Of a stretch of DNA of 64,000 nucleotides, positions 7,932 through 16,077 are shown piece by piece. This DNA comes from JAPXRI01 sp033813635 (GTDB lineage Bacteria; Bacillota; Clostridia; Oscillospirales; QAMX01): assembly GCA_033813635.1 (NCBI GenBank), contig JAPXRI010000001.1, positions 124,001 to 188,000 on the forward strand, written 5' to 3'. Every line of letters begins with the position of its first letter. The first letter of the stretch is position 1. Under the pieces are notes generated by a model, which searched no databases, was not told the DNA's origin, and worked only from the letters and a program-made list of their open reading frames with translations. A program made the translations under genes and the position numbers.

Positions 7932-8984
7932 TTACATCTTATCGTAAATACTCATCAGCGTCGTGTAGATACGCCTGGCCATGCGGTAGAAGCCGATGTC
8001 GTTGGGGTGCGTCCGGTCCACCGTGCAGGCTTCCCGCTCCGTGTCCCCGAACAGCTCTTCGCCGTTGATGAAGAACACGTTTCTGTCGCCGGTTGCAAAT
8101 GCGTTCCGGTATGTGCGGAAAACGATCTCCCTGCGTCTGGCCGAGTCCTCGGGGGAGTTGCCGAAGTCCGGTTTCGTGATTAATACCACCGGGAGAGTGG
8201 GGTTTTTCTCCCTGATGATTTTGAAAAACCTCTCGTGCGTTTTCTCAAGGTGCTCCGGATTCGGCGCGTTATGGTCGTAATCCAGGACAAAAACGCTCAT
8301 TTTGAGTCCGGCGATGTACTCCGCGATACTCTCCTCTCCCCGCGCGCTGCCCGAAAAGCCTAAATTGATGAAATCTGCGTTGAGCCAACGCGAGAGGAAC
8401 GCCTGATACGCGTTGCCCGGCCGGGACGCGCAGCCCCCTTGTGTGATCGACGAGCCGTAGGTCACGAACGGAACCTGAAAACGGTACGGCGACGGCGCTT
8501 CCAGCGCCGCGTCGGGGTCGACGCCGATAAAAAGCTCCTCCGCGCCGTTATACAGAGGCAGATTCACCGTGTAGTCCGAAAGCCTGCCGGGAAGCGCCAG
8601 CACGCCCTCGTATTCACTCCGGCTCTCGTTTTCCGGCCTGACAGAGCCTAAAAACTTCGAGTCCGTTCCGGTGCCGGAGTAGAGGTCGACGCCGGAGGTG
8701 CCGCTCAAAGGCATATGAGACAGTAAAACGTTTTTTCTGAGCTTTACGTGAAACGCGAGCCGTTTAGAGTCTGTTTTAAAGCGCACGCGCCCGCCCGCGG
8801 TGTCCAGCGCGAGCTCCGTCACGCCGTCGTTAACCCGGTGTCGCACCGTCTCCGGCAGCCTCTGTGGCGCGCCGTTCTCGAAAACCAGCCCGTAAACCCC
8901 GGCTTTGCAGTGATACGCGTTTTCCCAGCGAAAGCGGGAACAGAGCGCTTCGTCGATGGGGCTAAACAGTTTTTGTTCCGCCAT
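7932..8984 (-). CDS. SGNH/GDSL-family esterase (SsfX3-like)
   Basis: A 350-residue carbohydrate esterase-type hydrolase. An N-terminal beta-sandwich of about 165 residues precedes the SGNH domain. TYGSSITQGG near residue 177 carries the nucleophile Ser in the GDS-like block. NLGFSGSARGE gives the Gly and NHNAPN-type blocks (DYDHNAPNPEH), and VDRTHPNDIGF near the end holds the catalytic Asp and His. No signal peptide, so it acts in the cytoplasm. The ATG at 8984 is chosen because AGGAGG lies 9 bases before it; an ATG at 8993 overlaps that ribosome site. It is the last gene of the rhamnose operon and probably removes acetyl or other acyl groups from imported oligosaccharides. Confidence 0.85.
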   Translation of the reverse strand: MAEQKLFSPIDEALCSRFRWENAYHCKAGVYGLVFENGAPQRLPETVRHRVNDGVTELALDTAGGRVRFKTDSKRLAFHVKLRKNVLLSHMPLSGTSGVDLYSGTGTDSKFLGSVRPENESRSEYEGVLALPGRLSDYTVNLPLYNGAEELFIGVDPDAALEAPSPYRFQVPFVTYGSSITQGGCASRPGNAYQAFLSRWLNADFINLGFSGSARGEESIAEYIAGLKMSVFVLDYDHNAPNPEHLEKTHERFFKIIREKNPTLPVVLITKPDFGNSPEDSARRREIVFRTYRNAFATGDRNVFFINGEELFGDTEREACTVDRTHPNDIGFYRMARRIYTTLMSIYDKM

Positions 8985-9000
8985 TTCTGTCATCCTCCTT

Positions 9001-9516
9001 TTAGTGTTTTGTCGTGTCTTTTTCCTCGCCCGTCACAAGCTTTACTATGTCGTTGTAAAACAGCTCGCGGCGTTTGGCGAAGTAGACGACGTTGAACACG
9101 GAGAACACGGCCTCGAGCGGGAAAAGTATCGCCGTCGCGATCAGGAAATCCCGCTGCGCTTTACCGTAAATAATGAAGGTCAGCGAGAGGATAACCGGCC
9201 GATAGGCAAACAGCGCGGACTGGTGTATCATTGTCGCCACGTACGCGGTCTTGTTAAAAAGAGGGAGCATCGACACGTTGAAGACCGCGGTTAGGAACAA
9301 TATAATCGTCGCTGCGAGGTAGACGAACGAAAACGTCAGCCCCCCGCCTTTTAAAGTCTTGATGAAATCCGACCACACTTCGTTGCCGGCCGCGGAGTCG
9401 AGCATAAGCGCGAGGATCACGACGATAAAGGCATAGAGGTAGAAAAACATATAGAACTTGATGTATCCGGTTCCTTCCTTGATCGCGTTGAGCTTCGCCA
9501 GGTTTTGAGGCTTCAT
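9001..9516 (-). CDS. Hypothetical four-helix membrane protein
   Basis: A 171-residue protein with four hydrophobic segments at about residues 20-40, 58-82, 95-118 and 122-145. Both ends are polar, and the C-terminal tail is charged (VKLVTGEEKDTTKH). I do not recognise the family and see no catalytic motif. It lies between the esterase (16 bases away) and the transducer-family gene (38 bases) within the rhamnose operon, so it may be a small accessory membrane protein of that pathway. GGGGG lies 8 bases before the ATG. Confidence 0.7.
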   Translation of the reverse strand: MKPQNLAKLNAIKEGTGYIKFYMFFYLYAFIVVILALMLDSAAGNEVWSDFIKTLKGGGLTFSFVYLAATIILFLTAVFNVSMLPLFNKTAYVATMIHQSALFAYRPVILSLTFIIYGKAQRDFLIATAILFPLEAVFSVFNVVYFAKRRELFYNDIVKLVTGEEKDTTKH

Positions 9517-9554
9517 GCTCCGTTCCCCCCTGTATTTTGTTTTATTCTATTCGT

Positions 9555-9923
9555 TTATTCGACGGGGTATGCGATTGTCGTAGCCATCGTCAGTTCGGGC
9601 TGGCCTGTCATCAGACGGCTGTACTGTACGACGATCGGCGTGTCGCTCTCGACGAGCATAGCGTAGGGCACGTCCTTCGGCACCGTGTTCCCGTTCTTGT
9701 CCTTAAGTTTATCCATGCGGATATGATGCGTCCGTCCGGCCGCGCAGCCGGCGGTGAAGCCCTCCATCTTGTCCCTGTCCTCAAAAAAGAGCGTAATTTT
9801 GATTACGGCGTCCTTGTTCGAGGTGTTCAGAACGCAGACCGATTCGTGGCTCGGGTAAAGCCCGTTCGAGTGGGAATCCCAGTACCCGTCGCCGATCAGC
9901 CATATTTTCTTTCCGTACGTCAT
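9555..9923 (-). CDS. Anabaena sensory rhodopsin transducer (ASRT) family protein
   Basis: A 122-residue soluble beta-sandwich protein. It matches the ASRT family by the pattern GDGYWDSHSNGLYPSHES, the block CVLNTSNKDAVIKITLFFED, RTHHIRMDKL in the middle, and PIVVQYSRL with TTIAY at the end. In Anabaena the founding member binds a light-sensing rhodopsin. No rhodopsin is visible here; the gene sits 47 bases after rhaA in a rhamnose catabolic operon. Family members in non-phototrophs have been suggested to bind sugars or nucleotides, and this context supports a carbohydrate-linked role, which is inference. The ATG at 9923 follows GGGAG by six bases; an upstream extension has no ribosome site. 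Confidence 0.85.
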   Translation of the reverse strand: MTYGKKIWLIGDGYWDSHSNGLYPSHESVCVLNTSNKDAVIKITLFFEDRDKMEGFTAGCAAGRTHHIRMDKLKDKNGNTVPKDVPYAMLVESDTPIVVQYSRLMTGQPELTMATTIAYPVE

Positions 9924-9970
9924 AGCAATCTCCCTTCCGCCGCGAAGCCGCGGCATATATAGCTGTTTTT

Positions 9971-11224
9971 TTATATCCTTTTCGAGGTGACTTCCGCCTC
10001 GTATTTTTTAGTCTCGTCGAGCCAGAGCCTGCCCGCCGGTACGTTTTGCGTCTCGCAGAGGTAGTCCCAGACGGCGCCCCAGGGCAGAGACTTCAACTCC
10101 TCGCTGATTGCGAGAAGCGACGTCCGGTCCCCGTCGTTTTCGTATTTCTTAAGGGCATCCGACGGCTCAAGGTACGCGCGGAGCAGCGCTTTTCTAGCGT
10201 TTCTCGCGCCCACCGTCCACGCGGCGACCCGGTTAATCGACGCGTCGAAGTAGTCAAGCCCGATATGCACCCGGTCCTCAAAGCCGCCGCGTACGATCTC
10301 CTGCATGATCGCCATCAGCTCGTCGTCCATAATCACCACATGGTCGCTGTCCCAGCGGACCGGGCGCGATACGTGCAGCATCAGCTCCGGCAAGAACAGG
10401 AGCATTGCGGAAATTTTATTCGACACCGTCTCCGTCGGGTGGAAATGCCCGGTATCGAGCGTGATCATCTTTTTCCTCGACACGCAGTAGCCCATATAGA
10501 ACTCGTGGCTGCCCACGACGTAGCTCTCGCTGCCGATGCCGAAGAGCTTGCTCTCTAGGGAGTCCCGGTTGTACGCGGGGTCGATCTTCTGTCTGAAAAT
10601 CTCGTCTAGCGCCGCCTCGAGCCTCGCGCGCGGCGCGTAACGGTCGGCGGGGTTATCCTTGCAGCCGTCGTGAATCCAGAGGTTCGTAAAGCAGGTCTTC
10701 CCGGTAGACTTCCCGAAATACTCGCCGACGACTCGGCAGCGTTTCGCGTGCTCGATCCAGAACGCGCGTATGCCCGGGTCCGCGTTTGAAAGGGAGAAAT
10801 CCCCGGAGAGCGGGTGCGAGAAAAAGGTCTCGTTGAAGTCAAGGCCTATCTTGCGGCTGTTCGCCCAGTCGACCCAGGTCTGATAATGCTTCGGCTCGAT
10901 CGCGTCCCGGTCGACCGGCGAATCCCATTCCAGGTACGAGGCGTGCAGCGAAATCTTCGAAACGCCCGGTACAAACGAGAGCACCTTCTCGATGTCCGTT
11001 CTGAGCTCCTGGGGCGTACGGGCCTTTCCGGGGTAATTGCCGGTCGCCTGAATGCCGCCAGTCAGCCCGGTGCCGCGGTTTTCAAATCCGCCGACATCGT
11101 CGCCCTGCCAGCAGTGCAGTGAAATCGGGGTTTTCAGGGTCTTCTCGATCGCCGCGTCGGTGTCAACGCCGTAGGCCGCGAATAGCTCCTTCGCCGCGGC
11201 GTATGCGTTTTTTATTTTATCCAT
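9971..11224 (-). CDS. rhaA: L-rhamnose isomerase
   Basis: Converts L-rhamnose to L-rhamnulose, the first step of rhamnose breakdown in the cytoplasm. At 417 residues it matches the usual length of about 419. Recognisable blocks include SLHCWQGDDVGGFE near residue 35, the active-site region FNETFFSHPLSG, LWIHDGCKD, TLDTGHFHPTE with metal-binding Asp and His, and WDSDHVV. A ribosome site AAAGGA lies 8 bases before ATG. It follows rhaB by 64 bases and precedes the transducer-family gene. The pathway is completed by rhaB and the bifunctional aldolase upstream in the same operon. No rhamnose mutarotase or transporter is present in the window. Confidence 0.95.
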   Translation of the reverse strand: MDKIKNAYAAAKELFAAYGVDTDAAIEKTLKTPISLHCWQGDDVGGFENRGTGLTGGIQATGNYPGKARTPQELRTDIEKVLSFVPGVSKISLHASYLEWDSPVDRDAIEPKHYQTWVDWANSRKIGLDFNETFFSHPLSGDFSLSNADPGIRAFWIEHAKRCRVVGEYFGKSTGKTCFTNLWIHDGCKDNPADRYAPRARLEAALDEIFRQKIDPAYNRDSLESKLFGIGSESYVVGSHEFYMGYCVSRKKMITLDTGHFHPTETVSNKISAMLLFLPELMLHVSRPVRWDSDHVVIMDDELMAIMQEIVRGGFEDRVHIGLDYFDASINRVAAWTVGARNARKALLRAYLEPSDALKKYENDGDRTSLLAISEELKSLPWGAVWDYLCETQNVPAGRLWLDETKKYEAEVTSKRI

Positions 11225-11288
11225 ATCGTCTTTCCTTTCCGAAGTAAAAATTACAACCCAGACTAAAAGCTTGATAGATTTCTCCGGC

Positions 11289-12770
11289 TTATTTCAAAAG
11301 TTTAAGGAAACCGGCGTAGGCCTCTTCCCAGCCGTCCCTGTTTTCGGGGGCGTAGGCGTCGCACTCAAACGACGCGGAGACAATCTCCCTCGCCTCCCAG
11401 ATGCCGCTTATCTCGCCGGTGGCGATCAGCTGCGCGCAGGTATTGCCGATGGCGGTCGCCTCGACGGGCCCGGCTACTACCTGTCTGCCCGTCGCCTTCG
11501 CGGTGAAATCCATCAGTATCCTGTCCTTGCAGCCTCCGCCGACTACGCGGACGATCTCAAGCCGGTATCCGAGCAGCTTTTCAAGCTGTTCTATCGCGTA
11601 GCGGTATTTCATCGCGAGGCTTTCCAGCACGCAACGCAGAATTTCGCCGCGGGTCTCCGGTACGCTCTGCCCGGTCTTTGCGCAGTAGTCCCGGATTTTC
11701 TCGATCATGTGCCCCTTGTCGAAGAAAACGGGGGCGTCCGGGTTGATCGCGCGCGTAAACGGCTCGGCTGCGAGAATTTCAGCGTCCAGCGTCTTGTAGT
11801 CTAGCTTCCCTGCGGTGAGCTCCAGCTCCCGCTTGACCTCCTGGTAAATCCAGAGCCCCATGATGTTTTTCAAAAAGCGTATCGTCCGGCCGTAGCCCGC
11901 CTCGTTTGTGTATTCAATCTCAAAGGCCTTTTCGTCCGTCCGGGGGGAGGACAGCTCGACGCCGAGCAGGCTCCACGTCCCGCAGGATATGTAGGCGCTC
12001 TTTTCGCCGTTTTTCATCGGGACCGCGATGACGGCGCTGCCGGTATCGTGCCCGCAGACGCTCGCCACCGGCGCGGTGATCCCCGTATCGTCCGAAACAT
12101 CGGCCGTGGTGTTGCCGATAACCCGGCCCGGGTCGGTAATCGGCAGAAGCATATCGGTCGGAATGCCGAGCCTTTCGAAGAGCTCCAGGTCCCAGCTGCG
12201 TTTCTCCACGTCCATCAGCTGCGTCGTCGACGCCATCGAGAGCTCCGAGGTCTTGACGCCCGTCAGCATATAGTTGAACAGGTCCGGCATCAGCAGCATA
12301 GTCCTCGCGCGCTCGATCAGCCCCGGGTAGACCCTGCAGAGCGCGGAGAGCTGGTATATCGTGTTGAATTTCATGAACTGGATGCCAGTGCGGGAATAGA
12401 GCTCTCGCTTCGAAACCTTCGCGAAAACGCGCTCCATCTCGCCGTCCGTGATCGCGTCACGGTAATAGAGGGGATTTGTGAGGGGTTTGTCGTACTCGTC
12501 GAGCAGCGCGAAATCCACGCCCCAGGTGTCGACGCCTATGCACGCGATATCCGAGATCCCGTCCCTTTTCAGCTTCTGCATCCCGGTTTTGATCTCCGAG
12601 AAAAGCCTCAGGATATCCCAGTAATAGTGCCCGAACGCGTTCACCGGGTCGTTTGCGAAACGGTGGATCTCGGAAATCCGAAGCTTTTCGCCGGAATACT
12701 CCGCCAGAATGCCCCTTCCGCTCGACGCGCCGAAGTCAAAAGTCAGAAACCTTTTGCATGTCTTGTCCAT
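11289..12770 (-). CDS. rhaB: Rhamnulokinase
   Basis: Phosphorylates L-rhamnulose to L-rhamnulose 1-phosphate. The 493-residue FGGY-family kinase starts with the ATP-binding FDFGASSGRGILAE. It carries GVDTWGVDFALLD near residue 80 (substrate-contacting Asp), VCGHDTGSAV near residue 240 with the catalytic Asp, and RVVGGGCKD near residue 405, the second ATP-binding block. Length is typical of bacterial RhaB. The ATG at 12770 is used; GGAGG lies unusually far upstream (about 17 bases), so translation may be weaker than its neighbours. Context with rhaA and the aldolase supports rhamnulose over xylulose or gluconate as substrate. Confidence 0.93.
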   Translation of the reverse strand: MDKTCKRFLTFDFGASSGRGILAEYSGEKLRISEIHRFANDPVNAFGHYYWDILRLFSEIKTGMQKLKRDGISDIACIGVDTWGVDFALLDEYDKPLTNPLYYRDAITDGEMERVFAKVSKRELYSRTGIQFMKFNTIYQLSALCRVYPGLIERARTMLLMPDLFNYMLTGVKTSELSMASTTQLMDVEKRSWDLELFERLGIPTDMLLPITDPGRVIGNTTADVSDDTGITAPVASVCGHDTGSAVIAVPMKNGEKSAYISCGTWSLLGVELSSPRTDEKAFEIEYTNEAGYGRTIRFLKNIMGLWIYQEVKRELELTAGKLDYKTLDAEILAAEPFTRAINPDAPVFFDKGHMIEKIRDYCAKTGQSVPETRGEILRCVLESLAMKYRYAIEQLEKLLGYRLEIVRVVGGGCKDRILMDFTAKATGRQVVAGPVEATAIGNTCAQLIATGEISGIWEAREIVSASFECDAYAPENRDGWEEAYAGFLKLLK

Positions 12771-12791
12771 ATGCTGTCCGCTCTTCGCCTC

Positions 12792-14075
12792 CTATTTTTT
12801 CGGTATGATATTTTTAAAATACTCTGTCCGCTGCGCCAGGTCCGGCATCTCCGAAAGCGTTTTCGGCGAAAACATCGAGAGCGACTCGTCATGCCGCGCG
12901 GCGTGCTCCGAGCCGATCAGCGCGTACGCCGCGTCCCTGAGGTTGGCAAACTCCGGCGCTCTCGCGGCGAGACAGACAAAGCTCTGCCTCGGCGAGTTGA
13001 TGTCCTCCCCGCTGATCTGGAAAAGGCCGTATTTCCCGCAGAGAGTTCTGACCCTTTGCAGCTGCTCCGCGGTGTTCCGGGACGGCATATATGTGACCGC
13101 GTTGAAGCCGATTTCCGCGAGGTAGGCGATCAGCTCCTCGAGATAATCGTCCTCGAACTTCTGCGCGCGCTTGTCCCCCGTCACCGACGAGACCACGTCG
13201 CCGAGATATGCGTAAGCCGATATCGCGCCGAGCTTTTTGGAGAGCGCAAGCACCGTGCCGACGTCCGGGCACTCGTCCAAACCGGCCGGTATGTAGAATT
13301 CCGAGACCATCTCGCCTTTTAAAACTCCGAGCAGATCGTAGGCGTATGCCGGGTTTTTCGTGTCCGAAAGCCACGCCCTGTTCTTCTCGCTGACGCGCAG
13401 GCCGAGGTTTTCCGACAGCACCTTCAGAAGCGGCTCGCCCCTGCCGAATCTCTCAATCAGCTTGTTTGCCAGCGCGAACAGGATATGGCGCTCCGTCACG
13501 CTGCCGCCCTCCTTTAATTTCGAGAGGGGGATCACATCTGTCTCATAGTCGAGGGAGACGCCGAGTTTTTCAACCAATCCGTTAATGCGCTTTTGCATCG
13601 CGATGTTTCTCTCTTTGCGCGCGGCGGAGATCTGTCCGAGAAAAGCTTTCAGTTCTCCGCGCACGCACTCCGGAACCGCGTGGAGCGCGATATAGGCGTT
13701 CCCGATCTGGTCGGGGTTGTTCAGCCGGCGGCCGGCAAAGGGCGAACCCGCGAAAGAGACGCGCAGCTCCACCCCGCTCGTCACGCTCATGCCAGCGATT
13801 TTGCCCGCCTCGTGGAACTCGGCCGCGCCCGAGATGCTGTCGTGGTCCATAATCCCCGCCGTCTCGAGCCCGGCCCGGTGCGCCATCCATATCGCCTTTG
13901 TCGGCGAGTACGGCGAGAACGAATACCATGTGTGGATATGGTTGTTGACGTCCGCGTGCTTCTCGATCGGGTCAAAAGCGCCGTATTTCTCCATCTGTAT
14001 AAGATCGTACAGCGCTCCGAGGCGCTTGTTAAGAGATTCGTCGTTCAGCCTGTCCGTCAGTGTACTTACGTCCAT
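12792..14075 (-). CDS. PHP-domain metal-dependent phosphoesterase-like protein
   Basis: A 427-residue protein with an N-terminal PHP domain. NHIHTWYSFSPYSP near residue 45 gives the H-x-H metal ligands. GIMDHDSISGAAEF near residue 75 gives the D-H pair, and TSGVELRVSF near residue 100 gives another ligand. A later YLGDVVSS and a C-terminal GEDINSPRQSF complete the barrel. PHP enzymes hydrolyse phosphoesters such as histidinol phosphate or nucleotides; here the substrate may be a sugar phosphate. It sits between the aldolase and rhaB genes, and its role in the pathway is unknown. The ATG at 14075 follows AGGG; the frame opens two codons earlier with TTG. Confidence 0.8.
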   Translation of the reverse strand: MDVSTLTDRLNDESLNKRLGALYDLIQMEKYGAFDPIEKHADVNNHIHTWYSFSPYSPTKAIWMAHRAGLETAGIMDHDSISGAAEFHEAGKIAGMSVTSGVELRVSFAGSPFAGRRLNNPDQIGNAYIALHAVPECVRGELKAFLGQISAARKERNIAMQKRINGLVEKLGVSLDYETDVIPLSKLKEGGSVTERHILFALANKLIERFGRGEPLLKVLSENLGLRVSEKNRAWLSDTKNPAYAYDLLGVLKGEMVSEFYIPAGLDECPDVGTVLALSKKLGAISAYAYLGDVVSSVTGDKRAQKFEDDYLEELIAYLAEIGFNAVTYMPSRNTAEQLQRVRTLCGKYGLFQISGEDINSPRQSFVCLAARAPEFANLRDAAYALIGSEHAARHDESLSMFSPKTLSEMPDLAQRTEYFKNIIPKK

Positions 14076-14125
14076 AATCAAATTACCCTTGTTAAAAAGA
14101 GATTAGAAAGCAATACATACGATTT

Positions 14126-16075
14126 TTACTTAAGCATGTTCTGCCCGCCCGTAACCGGAATCGCCTGACCTGTCTCGTATTCCTGCTCGATCGCGTAGAA
14201 CAGCGCTTTCGCGACGTCGCCGACCTCGCAGCCCCTTTTCATCGGGACCTTGGCCTCGTAATACCGCCTTATGTCCTCGACCGTTTTCGCGCCAGGGACC
14301 TTTCCGGCCCTCAGATACTGCACGAAAAGCCCCTTTTCCGGGTCGGTCCACAGCGGACCGTCGAGGAAATTGCCCGGGCAGATCGCGTTCACCTTGATAT
14401 TGAAGGGCACAAGCTCCAGCGCGAAGCTCTGTACAAGCCCTATCCCGCCGAATTTGCCCCCTGCGTACGCGAAATTCTTGTTCGAGCCGGTGAGCCCGGA
14501 CTTTGAGTTGATCTGTATGATGTCAAAATACGCGTCCGGTAAGAAGCGGTGTGCTATCTTCATCGCGCGGGAGGCGTATTTGGAGCAGAGGAAGAACGCG
14601 CAGTAGTTGACCTTTGTCATCAGCTCGAAGGTAGTGTAGTCCATATCCTCAAGCCCGCCCGAGCGTAGAATGCCGGCGTTCGAGATAAACACGTCGATGC
14701 CGCCGCGCTTAAGGCACGCTGTCTCGCAGAGCGCTTTTACGGACTCCTCGTTTGAAACGTCGCACGCCACCGCGTCCGCGGTGCCCTCGCCGTACTCAGC
14801 GTTGAGCTCCGAGGCGAAGTCCGCCGCGCCCCTCTCGTTGATGTCCGCGATTATCACGCTCGCGCCCTCGGCGCAGACGGCCCGGGCAAGCCCGGCTCCG
14901 AAGCCCTGCGCCCCGCCTGTGATAACCGTTATTTTTCCGGAGAGCCGCTTTACCGCCTTTCCGGAAGCGGAGACGCTTTTGCGGTAGCTCTCAACCTCCC
15001 AGGATCGGATAAACGATATCATGTCGTCCGCCATCCGCTTAGGCCCGCCGAAGCTCTTCGCGTAAATGAATATCTTTACCGCGTCGAGGAAAAGCGCCTT
15101 TGCTGTACCGGCTTCACGCACGCCCGCGCCGCAGGCGAAGGCGCCGAGCCCGTCGACGCAGACGATTTTCGGTGCCGCGCCGTTTTCCTCGCGGTAAGCC
15201 TTTATCGCCTGTTCCAAAAGCCGGTACTGCTCTTCAATGTCATTGGCCTTTTGCACTGCGCAGAACTTATGCCCGCAGTATACGATATGGTCCGGCGTAA
15301 ACGCACAGACGCCGTCCGGCATTCCCCTGACAGATTCGCTTAAGGAAGCCGCGGTGAAGAACTCCGACGCACCCTTCGGGCAGACTAGAGCTCTCACCGC
15401 CGGCGCGAGCGCCGCCGCGAAGCCTCTGTCAGTCACGGCCTCGCTCATATCGGGACGGCTTTTAATCTCTTTTTCAAGCTTTGAGAACACACCGGAAATA
15501 AGCGCCTTAATCTGCTCCGCGCTATCCGCGGCAAAGAAAATGCCGTGGTTTTGCATCACCAAAAGCGAAAGGTCCCGCCCGTTTTCTGCTCTGTATTTTT
15601 CCATCGCGCGTAGCGAAGCCATGGCGAGGGTATAGCCGGGTTTAAGCTCGTCAAGCCACACGGCCGTGTCGCCGAAAACCCGGTCGAACGCCTTTTTTCC
15701 GTCGTTTGAGCAGGTAAGCCCGTTGACGATCGCCGGGTGCAGGTGCACCACGTATTTCTGCGGGAAAAGCGCGTGCAAAAGCGCCTCGACGCTGGGCCGC
15801 CCGGTCTGCCCGGGCAGGCGGGACGCCATCATGTCGGAGAGCACCTCCGCCTCCGCCGTCTTCTCGTCGGAGGAGTAGGTTTTCGCCGTAATCTCTTTTA
15901 GCCGCGCCATGTCGAGAGCGACAAAGCCGCGCTCGTCGATGTCCGAGAGCCTGAAGCCGCTCGCCTTGACGTACAAAACGCCGCTTTCCTTTAAAGATGT
16001 GTTTCCTCCGCCCGCGAGCAAATATTCCGGGTTCGAGCCGTAAAAATTAGAAAGACCGACCAGTTCGGAGAGCAT
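14126..16075 (-). CDS. rhaEW: Bifunctional rhamnulose-1-phosphate aldolase/short-chain alcohol dehydrogenase
   Basis: A 649-residue fusion. The N-terminal half (about residues 1-380) is a class II aldolase/adducin domain that splits rhamnulose 1-phosphate into dihydroxyacetone phosphate and L-lactaldehyde. It shows EYLLAGGGNTSLK, VVHLHPAIVNGLTC with zinc-binding histidines, and MQNHGIFF. The C-terminal half (about 385-649) is a short-chain dehydrogenase with NAD-binding ITGGAQGFGAG, NSKSG and the catalytic YAGGK (Y-x-x-x-K). It would oxidise lactaldehyde to lactate. It matches the RhaEW-type enzymes of Bacillus and Sphingomonas, slightly shorter than their roughly 690 residues. Only 2 bases separate it from the upstream dehydrogenase gene. 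Confidence 0.92.
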   Translation of the reverse strand: MLSELVGLSNFYGSNPEYLLAGGGNTSLKESGVLYVKASGFRLSDIDERGFVALDMARLKEITAKTYSSDEKTAEAEVLSDMMASRLPGQTGRPSVEALLHALFPQKYVVHLHPAIVNGLTCSNDGKKAFDRVFGDTAVWLDELKPGYTLAMASLRAMEKYRAENGRDLSLLVMQNHGIFFAADSAEQIKALISGVFSKLEKEIKSRPDMSEAVTDRGFAAALAPAVRALVCPKGASEFFTAASLSESVRGMPDGVCAFTPDHIVYCGHKFCAVQKANDIEEQYRLLEQAIKAYREENGAAPKIVCVDGLGAFACGAGVREAGTAKALFLDAVKIFIYAKSFGGPKRMADDMISFIRSWEVESYRKSVSASGKAVKRLSGKITVITGGAQGFGAGLARAVCAEGASVIIADINERGAADFASELNAEYGEGTADAVACDVSNEESVKALCETACLKRGGIDVFISNAGILRSGGLEDMDYTTFELMTKVNYCAFFLCSKYASRAMKIAHRFLPDAYFDIIQINSKSGLTGSNKNFAYAGGKFGGIGLVQSFALELVPFNIKVNAICPGNFLDGPLWTDPEKGLFVQYLRAGKVPGAKTVEDIRRYYEAKVPMKRGCEVGDVAKALFYAIEQEYETGQAIPVTGGQNMLK

Positions 16076-16077
16076 TT

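Noticed and set aside
12048..13322. Plus-strand open frame of over 400 residues antisense to rhaB and the PHP gene
   Set aside because: Arg/His-rich product typical of the shadow of GC-rich codons; the opposite strand encodes clear enzymes across the same region.
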